DNA of 39,893 nucleotides from a virus, in IMG/VR virus record IMGVR_UViG_3300041411_000405, positions 1-39,893 of that record. One strand, given 5' to 3'. Under the pieces are notes generated by a model. It worked only from the letters and a program-made list of their open reading frames with translations. It did no database searches and was not told the origin of the DNA. A program made the position numbers and the translations under genes. Of the stretch, positions 8,497 through 15,751 are shown piece by piece; the stretch's first letter is position 1, and every line of letters begins with the position of its first letter.

Positions 8497-11400
8497 CGGC
8501 CAACCCTCCTGCTGGCATAGGTTGATTCATAGGTCTTGGCGATCTTGCCCTGCCCCGTCCGGAATCCGGCCGAGACATGGTCATCAACCGCCGCAATGAT
8601 TACCTTGAGCTGGTCGCCATCCATACGCGTGCTCACCTTGTCATTGCCATAATTGAGAACCTGGACGTTGAGCTTCGGCGACGGGCCGGCGGAAGCCGAG
8701 CCTGAGTCGGCACCTGGCCCGGGTTGGGCTGAAGTGGTACCAACGAATCCGGCGCGGCCGTTGCTCATGGCTTCGAGCGTGCCGACGCCAATGCGCGCAG
8801 TAGCCTCGGCATCAAACACGTACTCCCCGCGGTGAACGGGCCCAGCGATCTCATCCCGACGCCCATTACCGGTGTAGCCACCGGCCATAAAGCCAACCCC
8901 GGACATCGCGGTCATGCCCACGGCCGAGGCCAGCGGCCCGGTAACGGTGAGAGCGGTAGCCATTGCAGCCGGCGCGAGTGCAGGACCAAACACAGGGATA
9001 GCGGCCGTTGACGCGTAGGCATTGAGGCCGGCCTGCAATGACATTGCCATGGCATTGGCACCCAGGGCCCCGGCCGCGCTGGCCTGAGTGGTCTTGCCTA
9101 CCAACAGCTGTACGCCCTGATAAATCAACCACTGTGCAGCCATGTCGCTCAAGGCATTGAGCATTGATCGCGCGAAGTTGCCTACCATGTCGCCCAAGGC
9201 GTCTTCTGCACTCTCGGCACCGCTGGCCACGTTAGAGAAGAAATCGCCCAGCTCGCTGGTCGCACTACCCAAGGCCCCGGCAGTGAAGTCAGCGGCTATC
9301 GCGGAAGAGTTCTGAGCAGCATCGGCATAGTTGGCCCAGGCTTCGTTGACGCCATTCATCCAGTTCGATTGGTATTCATCGACCTGCTGGTAATACAACT
9401 CTTGCGCAATGAGGCGTTCGGCCAGGGCCTCTTCGAGCGCTGTAGTTTCATCCCTGTAGAGTTCGGGGCTGATGTTCTTGGCCTGGTACTGCTCGTTTAG
9501 GCTGGCCACATCGGCCGCATACTTTTGCTGCAGGGCCAGGTCAGCGCGCATACGGTCGCGAGCCTTTTGACCCAGACCGATGCCCGACAACTCCTGGTCG
9601 AACCCATCCTTCATTGTCTGGGTACCGACGCCTTGGGCATTCTTGAAGGCGGTCAGCTTCAAGTCGTCCTCGTTGGCCTTCTTGAGCTTGTTCAGCGCAT
9701 CCAACTCAGCGGCCATGCCCATGAGCCGCTTTTTCTGCGCCTCACTCAATTTACCGAGCTTGCCTTCCTGCAGCTCGAACGACAGCTTCATCACCTCCGT
9801 GGCGTCTTTCTGCTTGTCGCCCGTGGTGTTGATGAGTTCGATCTGCCGTTTGTAGCTTTCCTCCGTCGACTCAAACGACTTCAGCTGCTGCTTGGCGGCC
9901 GACTCGGTGGTGCTGGTGTTCTTTTTTGTCGCCTTGGCTGCGGCATCATCCGCCGCTTTCTGGGCGTCTTTGGCGGCCGCTGCCGAACGGATCGCGACAA
10001 TCATGCCTTCAGTGAGGTCAGTGTTCTCCTCAATGAATCGGTTTGCAGCGGCCAGGCTGGTTTTGTCCTGAGCGGCGCCGAGTTGCTTCTGCAACTGCTC
10101 AAGGTACTTCTGACCCACTTCGGCGGCCGCAGCCTTCGCTGCATTGTTTGCACCTTGGGCCTGGGTATTTGCTTCCGTCTCCCCGGTAAGCAGGGCGAGC
10201 GTTTCCTTTTGCTTTTCAAGCACCGCAGAAAGGTCAGATACCTTGATCTGGCCCGTTTCGATGGCCTGGGCCATTTCTTCGGTGACACCTGGGATCTGTC
10301 GAACCTGGTCTGCAACGGCCTTCCAGTCAACCGTCTGACCATTGGCGGCATCCGACACCGCCTTGTTGACGATATCCATAGCGGACTGAAATTCAGCCGG
10401 CAACGGAGCAATGCCCGCCATGAATCCCGAAGCACCGGCCAAGCCGGCGTTTGTGAGGCTAGCTTGAAACTCAAATGCTATCGACCCTGCTGCCCCAGCC
10501 AAGTCACTTTCAGTATCCGCGATCGACGCGCGAAGCTCGCGAAGTGTGACGGATTGAGTCGCCCGATTGAGCTTGTTGAAGCGCTCAGTCAGCTTGTCGA
10601 GCGGGTCGCTCAGATCACCCAGTTTTTCCTCAAGAACGCTGGTGTTATCGCGAAGCACGAGGAATGCAGTAGCGGCGCCGATGGCCAGCGCCGCAACGCC
10701 CACTGGACCGCCCAACATTCCGACGATACCAACGCCAGCACGACTCACGCCAACCTGAGCGGCCGCTACCGCGTTGGTAGCCCGCGTCTCGGCCAAGCGA
10801 GCCTCGGCAAGTTGAAGTGACATCTGCGTTTGGACAGCAGTACCGCGGGCAGCAATGGCTTCTTTCTCTGCGAGAAATACCGAGGTCTGAGCTTTTTGCT
10901 GTTCCGCCTGCGCCACCAGCAAGACGGCAGTTGCCTGTGCCTTTCTCGCTGCCACATCCTTGTAAGCCGAATATGCAGCGGTGGCAGCCGAAGTAGCAGC
11001 GACTGCGCCGTAGCGCGAAAGAGCGGCCACGGCGGCCATGATTGCGACGTCCGCCAGGGTTTCGAAATTATCCCCTACAACGCTGATAGCCTTTCCGAGG
11101 GTTCCGGTGAAGTCAGCGCTTTCGTTCAGGCGGCCGACATACACGCTGAAGGAATTAGACAAGTTTTGCATTGCATCACGGACTGCAATGCTCATGCTGT
11201 CCGCCAAGACGCCGTTCGCTAACGCCGACTTTTGCAGGCCCTCGGTTAGAACGTCAAGACTAAGCTTACCTTGAGCACCCAGGCTACGGATCTCTTCGGC
11301 GGTCTTACCGGTTGATTTGGCGATGGTGTCGACTACTGTCGGCATTGCCGCAAGGATTGACTGCCATCCATCGGCCTCGACCTTGCCGGTCTGTAGCGCC

Positions 11401-11924
11401 TTCGAGTAGGCGTCGATCGCCGCACTGGCCTTATCGGCGGTGGCCGAGTTGGTAACCAGCAGAAAGCTGAAACTGTCCATCACATCCAGCGCCTGGCTGG
11501 TGTTGTAGCCCATGGACTTGAGGCTGTCCGACGTCCGGATGTACAGTTCTTGAGCTTCTGCTAGCGGGCGGTAGGTACGCTTGGCCGTGTCCAGTAGGCG
11601 CTGTTGAACCAAGTCATATTCGCCAACACTGCTGGTGGCCATGCCAATCCGGTCGGACATCTGGCCGTAGGAGTCAGCCGTTTCAATAATCTTGCTGATT
11701 GAGGCCGCGCCGACGGCCGCAGCCAGTGCGCCTTTGATCAACCCGGCGGCGCCCTGAGCGCTATCCCCGGCACGGTCGAACGCCTCATCAACGCGAGACA
11801 GGCTCCTGTCGATTTTTCCTGACGCTTGGGCAACGCTGGAATCCGCACGCGCCATTTCCTGGCGTAGCTGAGCAGTGGTCGCCTCGATGCGGATCAGCAT
11901 TCCCTGAACGTCGGTGTCTGCCAT
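8493..11924 (-). CDS. Tail tape measure protein
   Basis: This 1143-aa protein is long, Ala-rich and largely helical. The N-terminal part (residues about 65-230) resembles the tape-measure N-terminal domain, with SYGQMSDRIGMATSS, EAQELYIRTSDSLKSMG and LDVLTEGLQKS. Hydrophobic Gly/Ala-rich segments lie near 400-420 and near 940-1030, followed by a typical GGYTGNGRRDEIAG/HRGEYVFDAEA motif. It should set tail length and move to the host envelope on infection; at about 0.15 nm per residue it predicts a tail near 170 nm. Translation starts at 11924 after CCCGGAGAAAAGC. A terminator lies directly upstream. Confidence 0.95.
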   Translation of the reverse strand: MADTDVQGMLIRIEATTAQLRQEMARADSSVAQASGKIDRSLSRVDEAFDRAGDSAQGAAGLIKGALAAAVGAASISKIIETADSYGQMSDRIGMATSSVGEYDLVQQRLLDTAKRTYRPLAEAQELYIRTSDSLKSMGYNTSQALDVMDSFSFLLVTNSATADKASAAIDAYSKALQTGKVEADGWQSILAAMPTVVDTIAKSTGKTAEEIRSLGAQGKLSLDVLTEGLQKSALANGVLADSMSIAVRDAMQNLSNSFSVYVGRLNESADFTGTLGKAISVVGDNFETLADVAIMAAVAALSRYGAVAATSAATAAYSAYKDVAARKAQATAVLLVAQAEQQKAQTSVFLAEKEAIAARGTAVQTQMSLQLAEARLAETRATNAVAAAQVGVSRAGVGIVGMLGGPVGVAALAIGAATAFLVLRDNTSVLEEKLGDLSDPLDKLTERFNKLNRATQSVTLRELRASIADTESDLAGAAGSIAFEFQASLTNAGLAGASGFMAGIAPLPAEFQSAMDIVNKAVSDAANGQTVDWKAVADQVRQIPGVTEEMAQAIETGQIKVSDLSAVLEKQKETLALLTGETEANTQAQGANNAAKAAAAEVGQKYLEQLQKQLGAAQDKTSLAAANRFIEENTDLTEGMIVAIRSAAAAKDAQKAADDAAAKATKKNTSTTESAAKQQLKSFESTEESYKRQIELINTTGDKQKDATEVMKLSFELQEGKLGKLSEAQKKRLMGMAAELDALNKLKKANEDDLKLTAFKNAQGVGTQTMKDGFDQELSGIGLGQKARDRMRADLALQQKYAADVASLNEQYQAKNISPELYRDETTALEEALAERLIAQELYYQQVDEYQSNWMNGVNEAWANYADAAQNSSAIAADFTAGALGSATSELGDFFSNVASGAESAEDALGDMVGNFARSMLNALSDMAAQWLIYQGVQLLVGKTTQASAAGALGANAMAMSLQAGLNAYASTAAIPVFGPALAPAAMATALTVTGPLASAVGMTAMSGVGFMAGGYTGNGRRDEIAGPVHRGEYVFDAEATARIGVGTLEAMSNGRAGFVGTTSAQPGPGADSGSASAGPSPKLNVQVLNYGNDKVSTRMDGDQLKVIIAAVDDHVSAGFRTGQGKIAKTYESTYASRRVGR

Positions 11925-11938
11925 GCTTTTCTCCGGGC

Positions 11939-11961
11939 AAAAAAAACCCGCCGAAGCGGGT
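11939..11961 (-). terminator. Rho-independent terminator after the moron gene
   Basis: The minus strand has a 6-bp stem ACCCGC/GCGGGT with a TTCG tetraloop followed by eight T (the stem's last T included). It ends the 124-aa moron transcript and sits directly before the RBS of the tape measure gene. Confidence 0.88.
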
Positions 11962-11978
11962 CATATCAATTCTGGTAA

Positions 11979-12353
11979 CTACATCTGGACATCTTCGAGA
12001 ACTTTTTTTCTCGCGGTTAGCTCGCACTCCTTGTAAATCTGGTCAGAAAGTTTGTTTGGCGATTCACTTGATGCAAACACCCTACCTGCATCAGCCTGAG
12101 AATCATTTGAGCCTTGCAGCTTGTTAAGCACCTCGGCCAAAGTCTTTCCTGCGTCTCGCTGCCTTGCAAGTTCAGCCGTTATGTTGGAGCGCATTCGACA
12201 AGACTCAGCTGCGCGAAATGAAAGATCAATTTTTTGTATGGTTCTAAGCGTCAGAAAAAGTTTGTTTGCATCTACATTTTTTGCATCGTCAGCGGCATTA
12301 ACACCAAAGGCCAACACCATTGCCGACAAACCAAAACTAATCCTTGGTCGCAT
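11979..12353 (-). CDS. Signal-peptide small protein, moron inside the tail operon
   Basis: No family is recognised. The 124-aa product starts MRPRISFGLSAMVLAFGVNA, a short basic n-region, a hydrophobic core and an Ala-X-Ala-like site before ADDAKN. It should be exported to the periplasm as a helical, Lys/Glu-rich protein of about 104 residues with two cysteines that could form a disulfide. It breaks the otherwise fixed order chaperone-tape measure. It has a plausible promoter upstream, a strong terminator downstream and visibly more AT-rich codons than its neighbours. That is the structure of a moron expressed in the lysogen. GGGAAGGGAA precedes the ATG. Superinfection exclusion or envelope modification are guesses only. 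Confidence 0.75.
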   Translation of the reverse strand: MRPRISFGLSAMVLAFGVNAADDAKNVDANKLFLTLRTIQKIDLSFRAAESCRMRSNITAELARQRDAGKTLAEVLNKLQGSNDSQADAGRVFASSESPNKLSDQIYKECELTARKKVLEDVQM

Positions 12354-12390
12354 TTCCCTTCCCTCAAAAAAAAGGAAATCACTTTACAGG

Positions 12391-12418
12391 ATTATGAAAA
12401 GGCACTGCCCATCTGCAA
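12391..12418 (-). promoter_or_regulatory. Candidate promoter of the moron gene
   Basis: On the minus strand TTGCAG and CATAAT are 16 bp apart. The -10 matches five of six consensus bases and the -35 three. Transcription would begin near 12384, about 30 bases before the ATG of the signal-peptide gene. The site lies in the gap after the chaperone stop, and no equivalent is evident in front of the other late genes. Confidence 0.5.
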
Positions 12419-12427
12419 TTGTCGATC

Positions 12428-13005
12428 TCAGTTAGCCTTACGACCTGTAAGCGCCTGCCTTAACTTGGCCGCTACTGTGGAAGGTTTTGGCTTTTCCTTC
12501 GGCCCGGCTGCCTTGCCGCCAAACGGATTGGTCATTTGGGCCCATTCGATTCTGGCGTCCATGGCCAGGAACAATTCTGGGAGCGGTGTTCGCCAAGCCA
12601 AATCAGGCGGCCATCCAAGCCAGCCGGTGGCCACCGCGTAGAGCCGGTCAACGTAGCTGCCATCCTCGACAGCACTTACGCCTTCCCCGGCTGATACTTT
12701 CCCGCGTCTTTCCCCTTGGGGTTGTACAGCGCGACCAAGTAAGCGTTGAGCTTGATGGACACGTCGAGGACACCCGCCTGCCATACCTTCTCGGCGATCG
12801 GCTCGGCATCCTTGCCAGTCAAACCAGCGCCGCCGGCGATGATAACCGCGCAACCATCAACGCTCAGCGCGTTGACTGCTTGGGATGCGCCACGCAGTCC
12901 GCCGAAGTGAGCCTCGATGGCACGAACAGCGCCCAAGGTAGGCAGCAGGGTGTAAGCATCATCACCGAGGGATATCTCAAGAGTGCCATGTAGAGTCTTG
13001 CTCAT
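12428..13005 (-). CDS. Tail assembly chaperone, -1 frameshift fusion (gpGT-like)
   Basis: This is the predicted frameshift product. Ribosomes read codons 1-103 of the short chaperone, slip back one base on GGGAAAG (12697-12703) and continue in the -1 frame from 12697 to 12428. The added 89 residues start VSAGEGVSAVEDGSY and contain DRLYAVATGWLGWPPD and a basic tail KPKPSTVAAKLRQAL, giving about 192 residues. In lambda the G/GT pair loads tail tube subunits on the tape measure protein, and the ratio set by slippage matters. The extension has no start codon with an RBS of its own, which favours slippage. Confidence 0.75.
12676..13005 (-). CDS. Tail assembly chaperone, short form (gpG-like)
   Basis: This 109-aa protein sits between the tail tube gene and the tape measure gene, the chaperone position. 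The sequence (MSKTLHGTLEISLGDD, TLGAVRAIEAHFGGLRGA, DAEPIAEKVW) resembles the GTA/TAC_11 group of tail chaperones. It should bind the tape measure protein and recruit tube subunits. AAGGATC precedes the ATG at good spacing. Near its 3' end the in-frame codons GCG GGA AAG make the lambda-type slippery heptamer used to produce the longer form. Confidence 0.8.
   Translation of the reverse strand: MSKTLHGTLEISLGDDAYTLLPTLGAVRAIEAHFGGLRGASQAVNALSVDGCAVIIAGGAGLTGKDAEPIAEKVWQAGVLDVSIKLNAYLVALYNPKGKDAGKYQPGKA
12697..12703 (-). other. Programmed -1 frameshift slippery heptamer
   Basis: On the minus strand the heptamer G GGA AAG is in the correct phase (X XXY YYZ) at codons 101-103 of the short chaperone, six codons before its stop. 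It is identical to the lambda G-T slippery site. The -1 frame is open for 89 codons downstream. I see no strong pseudoknot right after it. Confidence 0.82.
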
Positions 13006-13025
13006 GGTTCAGATCCTTTATGGAT

Positions 13026-13041
13026 CGGGGCCGAGGCCCCG
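13026..13041 (-). other. Intergenic hairpin between tail tube and chaperone genes
   Basis: CGGGGC/GCCCCG can form a 6-bp stem with a 4-nt loop in the short gap before the chaperone RBS. There is no T run, so it is not a normal terminator. It may protect mRNA ends or lower expression of the downstream chaperone relative to the tail tube protein. Confidence 0.45.
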
Positions 13042-13045
13042 CAAG

Positions 13046-13546
13046 TTAAGGGGTGACCGGCGTCGGGAGAATTTCCAGGATGTCGGAGTTGATGCCAATC
13101 GTGACGTTGCGGCGAACCACGTTGTCAGCGGCGCCTGCGGCGACAGTGTTGTTCATTACCTTGCCGCGCAGGTAAAACGTGGTCGGCAACAGTGCCGGGG
13201 TGGCAAGCGGATCACCGTCGTTCAGGGTGATCTTGATGTTGTAGTCGCCCTTGCTGCGGTCCTTGTGAGCGACTTTCAGTTTGGCTTGGCCCAGGTCGCC
13301 ATTGTCGAGGCCGACGGCCAGGGTCAGGTCGCCAGCATCGGCAGTGCCCTTGTACTTCCGTACTCGGCCATCACGTAGCGAGGTGAAGGTCACGGAACTG
13401 AAGGTGTCGCCAAACTCGCCAAGGTCCTCGACTTCGCCAATTTCGACGTAGGTGTCGGCCTTGTAGAGCGCTTCGGTGTCGGCGCCGTTCTTACTGCCGA
13501 TAGAGATTCGGCAGCCGGCGGCTGTGTTGAGGTTGTCATCGGCCAT
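13046..13546 (-). CDS. Major tail tube protein
   Basis: This 166-aa protein begins MADDNLNTAAGCRISIGSK and has the features of siphovirus tube proteins: YVEIGEVEDLGEFGDTFSSV, FTSLRDGRVRKYKG and a GDLTLAVGLDNGD strand pair, ending in beta-rich sequence. It should polymerise into the tail tube on the tape measure. The start at 13546 is given by TTGGAGGAACCCCC just upstream; the longer frame to 13708 lies in the 3' end of the preceding gene. It is preceded by the tail completion gene and followed by the chaperones. Confidence 0.88.
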   Translation of the reverse strand: MADDNLNTAAGCRISIGSKNGADTEALYKADTYVEIGEVEDLGEFGDTFSSVTFTSLRDGRVRKYKGTADAGDLTLAVGLDNGDLGQAKLKVAHKDRSKGDYNIKITLNDGDPLATPALLPTTFYLRGKVMNNTVAAGAADNVVRRNVTIGINSDILEILPTPVTP

Positions 13547-13601
13547 GGGGGTTCCTCCAAAGGCACATTGGATAAAGCCGCAGGGCGGCCGGTGTTGGAA
13601 A

Positions 13602-13988
13602 TTAGTGGGTGGTGATAACGCGGACCGTGATTGATCCCTGGTACGTGACACCGTCAGCATCGCGTTGGGCATCGGCCTGCTCGACCCTGACTGAGACGGC
13701 TCGGCCAACCGTCAGCGGCAGCCGGCGCTCGTCCAAAGCCGCGACGACTTCGCCAAGGATTCGTTTCACTTCGGCCTGGCCGTGAGCGTCAGACCACACG
13801 GATAGATAAATCAGGCGCTGCTGACGCTTTCTCCCGGCGATGGGCGAGATGTTGTTGGATATCTCCCGGTCAAACGATACATATGGCATGTCCGAATCCA
13901 TCGGCGCGCCGTCATAGACAGGGCATGACACTTCAGCCTCGAGTCTTTCGAGCAAGGCTTCCTGCAACGCAACAGATGGATCAGCCAT
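13602..13988 (-). CDS. DUF3168 tail completion/terminator protein
   Basis: This 128-aa protein matches the DUF3168 pattern: an N-terminal helix SVALQEALLERLEAEV, then PVYDGAP, MPYVSFD, QRLIYLSVWSDAHGQAEVKRI and a C-terminal strand GSITVRVITTH. The family includes tail terminator proteins at the head-proximal end of the tail, such as SPP1 gp17 and lambda gpU analogues. It overlaps the preceding HK97 gp10-like gene by eight bases, so translation is coupled. Confidence 0.85.
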   Translation of the reverse strand: MADPSVALQEALLERLEAEVSCPVYDGAPMDSDMPYVSFDREISNNISPIAGRKRQQRLIYLSVWSDAHGQAEVKRILGEVVAALDERRLPLTVGRAVSVRVEQADAQRDADGVTYQGSITVRVITTH

Positions 13989-14559
13989 TGCTCAAACCCC
14001 CGCTCGCCTTGCGCAACGTGTCGGCAACCGCTGCACGGATGTTCGCCAGCACAAACTCCCGGTTCACGTCCTTTGAAGGACGCAGCCAGGGGTGAGCCGG
14101 TCGTGCTGGGATATCCGGGTACTTACCGTAAAAGTTGGTGCCATCCGATTTGTTCTTGGTGTCCCGCGCACGCAACGCATTGCGTCGCCCGGAAAGCTTC
14201 GACTTGTCGCGGTTGTTGGTGTGCTCGCCACCGACCGCGTTTCGGTCAGCCCGCCGATACAGCGTGCCGCTATAACCTTTGGTGCCGTACTCCAGAAAAC
14301 GAAGATAGAAAAAACGCTGTGAGTCGCGCTTGCCTCGAATGCCGATTTCGGCGTTGAGGCCGCTTTTCGAAACGAACACTTTCAGGGCTGCCGCCGCTGC
14401 ACCGGTATCCTTGGGAATGAGCTGCCGCATCGTTGCCAGGATCCGATCAGCGCTCTGCTGCATCACACCAACTAACTCGTTGTCCATCGTGGCGTGGATG
14501 TTTCGCAATGTCCGCCGAAGCTTGAAGTCTCCCGACATCCGAGAGCGCCGAGCAGCCAT
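13981..14559 (-). CDS. HK97 gp10-like head-tail/tail component
   Basis: This 192-aa protein has the gp10-family core: a helix DNELVGVMQQSADRILATMR, then IPKDTGAAAAALKV and YLRFLEYGTKG, ending ARPAHPWLRPS and a final helix. A basic insert of about 50 residues rich in Arg and Lys lies in the middle. The family sits between head closure and tail completion genes and is thought to shape the head-tail neck. CAAGGAG lies before the ATG, inside the end of the 56-aa gene. Confidence 0.85.
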   Translation of the reverse strand: MAARRSRMSGDFKLRRTLRNIHATMDNELVGVMQQSADRILATMRQLIPKDTGAAAAALKVFVSKSGLNAEIGIRGKRDSQRFFYLRFLEYGTKGYSGTLYRRADRNAVGGEHTNNRDKSKLSGRRNALRARDTKNKSDGTNFYGKYPDIPARPAHPWLRPSKDVNREFVLANIRAAVADTLRKASGGLSNG

Positions 14560-14562
14560 GGC

Positions 14563-14733
14563 TTACTCCTTGGCCTTGGCCGGTTTTTCAGCGGAGACAG
14601 AAGTGTCGGTAACCGGCGCCACCAGCCCACGCAAGATCAAGTCGTCGCCAAGCTTGGCGTCAACGGTGAATTCCTCCCCTTTCTCCCGGGCGCCAGTGGC
14701 GCCGGACAAATTGCCCAGAGCAGTAACTTTCAT
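14563..14733 (-). CDS. Small phage protein, 56 aa, between neck genes
   Basis: The product begins MKVTALGNLSGATGA and has an acidic centre (EEFTVDAKLGDDLI) and a basic Ala/Lys-rich end. GAGGTGAT stands five to six bases before the ATG, an excellent RBS, and the stop is three bases before the next gene. No family is recognised. The tight packing and RBS make it real. A head-decoration or neck role is possible from position alone. Confidence 0.75.
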   Translation of the reverse strand: MKVTALGNLSGATGAREKGEEFTVDAKLGDDLILRGLVAPVTDTSVSAEKPAKAKE

Positions 14734-14742
14734 GGATCACCT

Positions 14743-15075
14743 CTATGGATTGGGTACGCTTGAGCAGAGCAGTCGAAGCATGTCCCGTTCATTGTTGGGC
14801 AACGGGGCTTCGATCAGGTATGTGGTGGTAACGCCATTGACGGTATGGACGATCCGATTACCGGCGACCGCATCGGCCCTCGGACGGATACGGATCTCAG
14901 CACTGACGACAGCCGTAAGCTGCTCAGCGACGGGCATGATTCGGCCTGTCGGCAGAGTGATCTCGGCCCAAAGCTTGCCGATTTCTGCCCAGGTCACGTC
15001 AAAGCCGCCAGTACGGTTTTTGACTCGAACCGGCTTCTGCATTGCACACCGGTGACGCATCGGGCCTGCTCTCAT
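14743..15075 (-). CDS. Head closure/head-tail joining protein (SPP1 gp16-like)
   Basis: This 110-aa protein shows the head-tail joining family pattern: an N-terminal MRAGPMRHRC, then TGGFDVTWAEIGKLWAEI, an AEQL-T-V segment, EIRIRPRADAV and a C-terminal NNERDMLRLLCSSV. It should close the capsid connector after packaging and accept the tail. Its ATG overlaps the stop of the upstream connector gene. Confidence 0.85.
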   Translation of the reverse strand: MRAGPMRHRCAMQKPVRVKNRTGGFDVTWAEIGKLWAEITLPTGRIMPVAEQLTAVVSAEIRIRPRADAVAGNRIVHTVNGVTTTYLIEAPLPNNERDMLRLLCSSVPNP

Positions 15076-15374
15076 CAGAAGCGTTTCCTGTACCAGAGCA
15101 GTCGTTCGACTGCGAGCGGCATGGCGGTGGCGATGGTGCCGACAGCGACCGCCTCACGGTTGGCGTACCAGTGACCGACCAACAGCAAGATGGCCTGCAC
15201 TACATCGCTTGTCAGGCCCATCTCTGCCGGTTCAACCGGATCAACGTCGACCAGTTTCCGGTCGCAGTGCTGCTCGACGTGAGCCTTGGCCGCCTCGATG
15301 TAGCCGCCGATCAGGGCATCTTCTTCATCGCCGTCGACCCGCAGATGCATCTTCACGGTGGCCAGGTCGATCAT
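15075..15374 (-). CDS. HK97 gp6-like head-tail connector
   Basis: This 99-aa helical protein has the connector family layout: MIDLATVKMHLRVDGDEEDALIG, then a helix GYIEAAKAHVEQHC, a variable loop, and VQAILLLVGHWYANRE ahead of a C-terminal LLWYRKRF. In HK97 gp6 forms a ring below the portal. The start follows the preceding gene stop with no gap. Confidence 0.88.
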   Translation of the reverse strand: MIDLATVKMHLRVDGDEEDALIGGYIEAAKAHVEQHCDRKLVDVDPVEPAEMGLTSDVVQAILLLVGHWYANREAVAVGTIATAMPLAVERLLWYRKRF

Positions 15375-15698
15375 TTACTTAGCACCCTCGCCGGCGTCCT
15401 TGCCAGCAACAGCGGTGCTGTCAGCGGCATTGTCCGTAGCGGATTGAACGTCACCTGCCTTTTCGGCTACGCCGGTACCAGCCTTGTTCTCACTGGGCGC
15501 GGCCGGCTTGGTGTTCTTCGGCTTTGCCACACGCGGCTTGCCATTGGCGTCGAGCTCGACGGCTAGCCCCTTCCCGATCAGGGTGTGAGCGTACTCGTCA
15601 TCAGCTTCCTCGAACGTCATGCCGGCCTTCACCTTGTTCGATTCGGCCCCAAGCAACTGGCCGTTACCGACGAAGCCCCACAGAATCTTGATTTTCAT
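15375..15698 (-). CDS. Head-region protein of unknown function with low-complexity C-terminus
   Basis: The 107-aa product has a folded N-terminal half (MKIKILWGFVGNGQLLGAE, FEEADDEYAHTLIGKGLA) and a C-terminal half rich in Ala, Lys, Pro and Gly that looks disordered. It sits between capsid and connector genes, where many HK97-type phages keep a small decoration or accessory protein. GGAGGCAGC precedes the ATG. Function is not assigned. Confidence 0.7.
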   Translation of the reverse strand: MKIKILWGFVGNGQLLGAESNKVKAGMTFEEADDEYAHTLIGKGLAVELDANGKPRVAKPKNTKPAAPSENKAGTGVAEKAGDVQSATDNAADSTAVAGKDAGEGAK

Positions 15699-15716
15699 GC
15701 TGCCTCCTGAAACGAG

Positions 15717-15739
15717 CAGGCCGGCAATGCGCCGGCCTG
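15717..15739 (-). other. Strong hairpin between capsid gene and downstream head genes
   Basis: CAGGCCGGC and GCCGGCCTG form a perfect 9-bp stem with a 5-nt loop. No T run follows on either strand. It lies just after the capsid stop and before the RBS of the next gene, so it could stabilise the 3' end of the capsid mRNA and help keep capsid output above that of the connector genes. Confidence 0.6.
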
Positions 15740-15751
15740 AGTAGGGTTGGC

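Noticed and set aside
9525-10820. 431-aa open frame on the plus strand
   Set aside because: It is fully antisense to the tape measure gene, whose Ala- and GC-rich codons leave the reverse frame open. No RBS or domain is seen.
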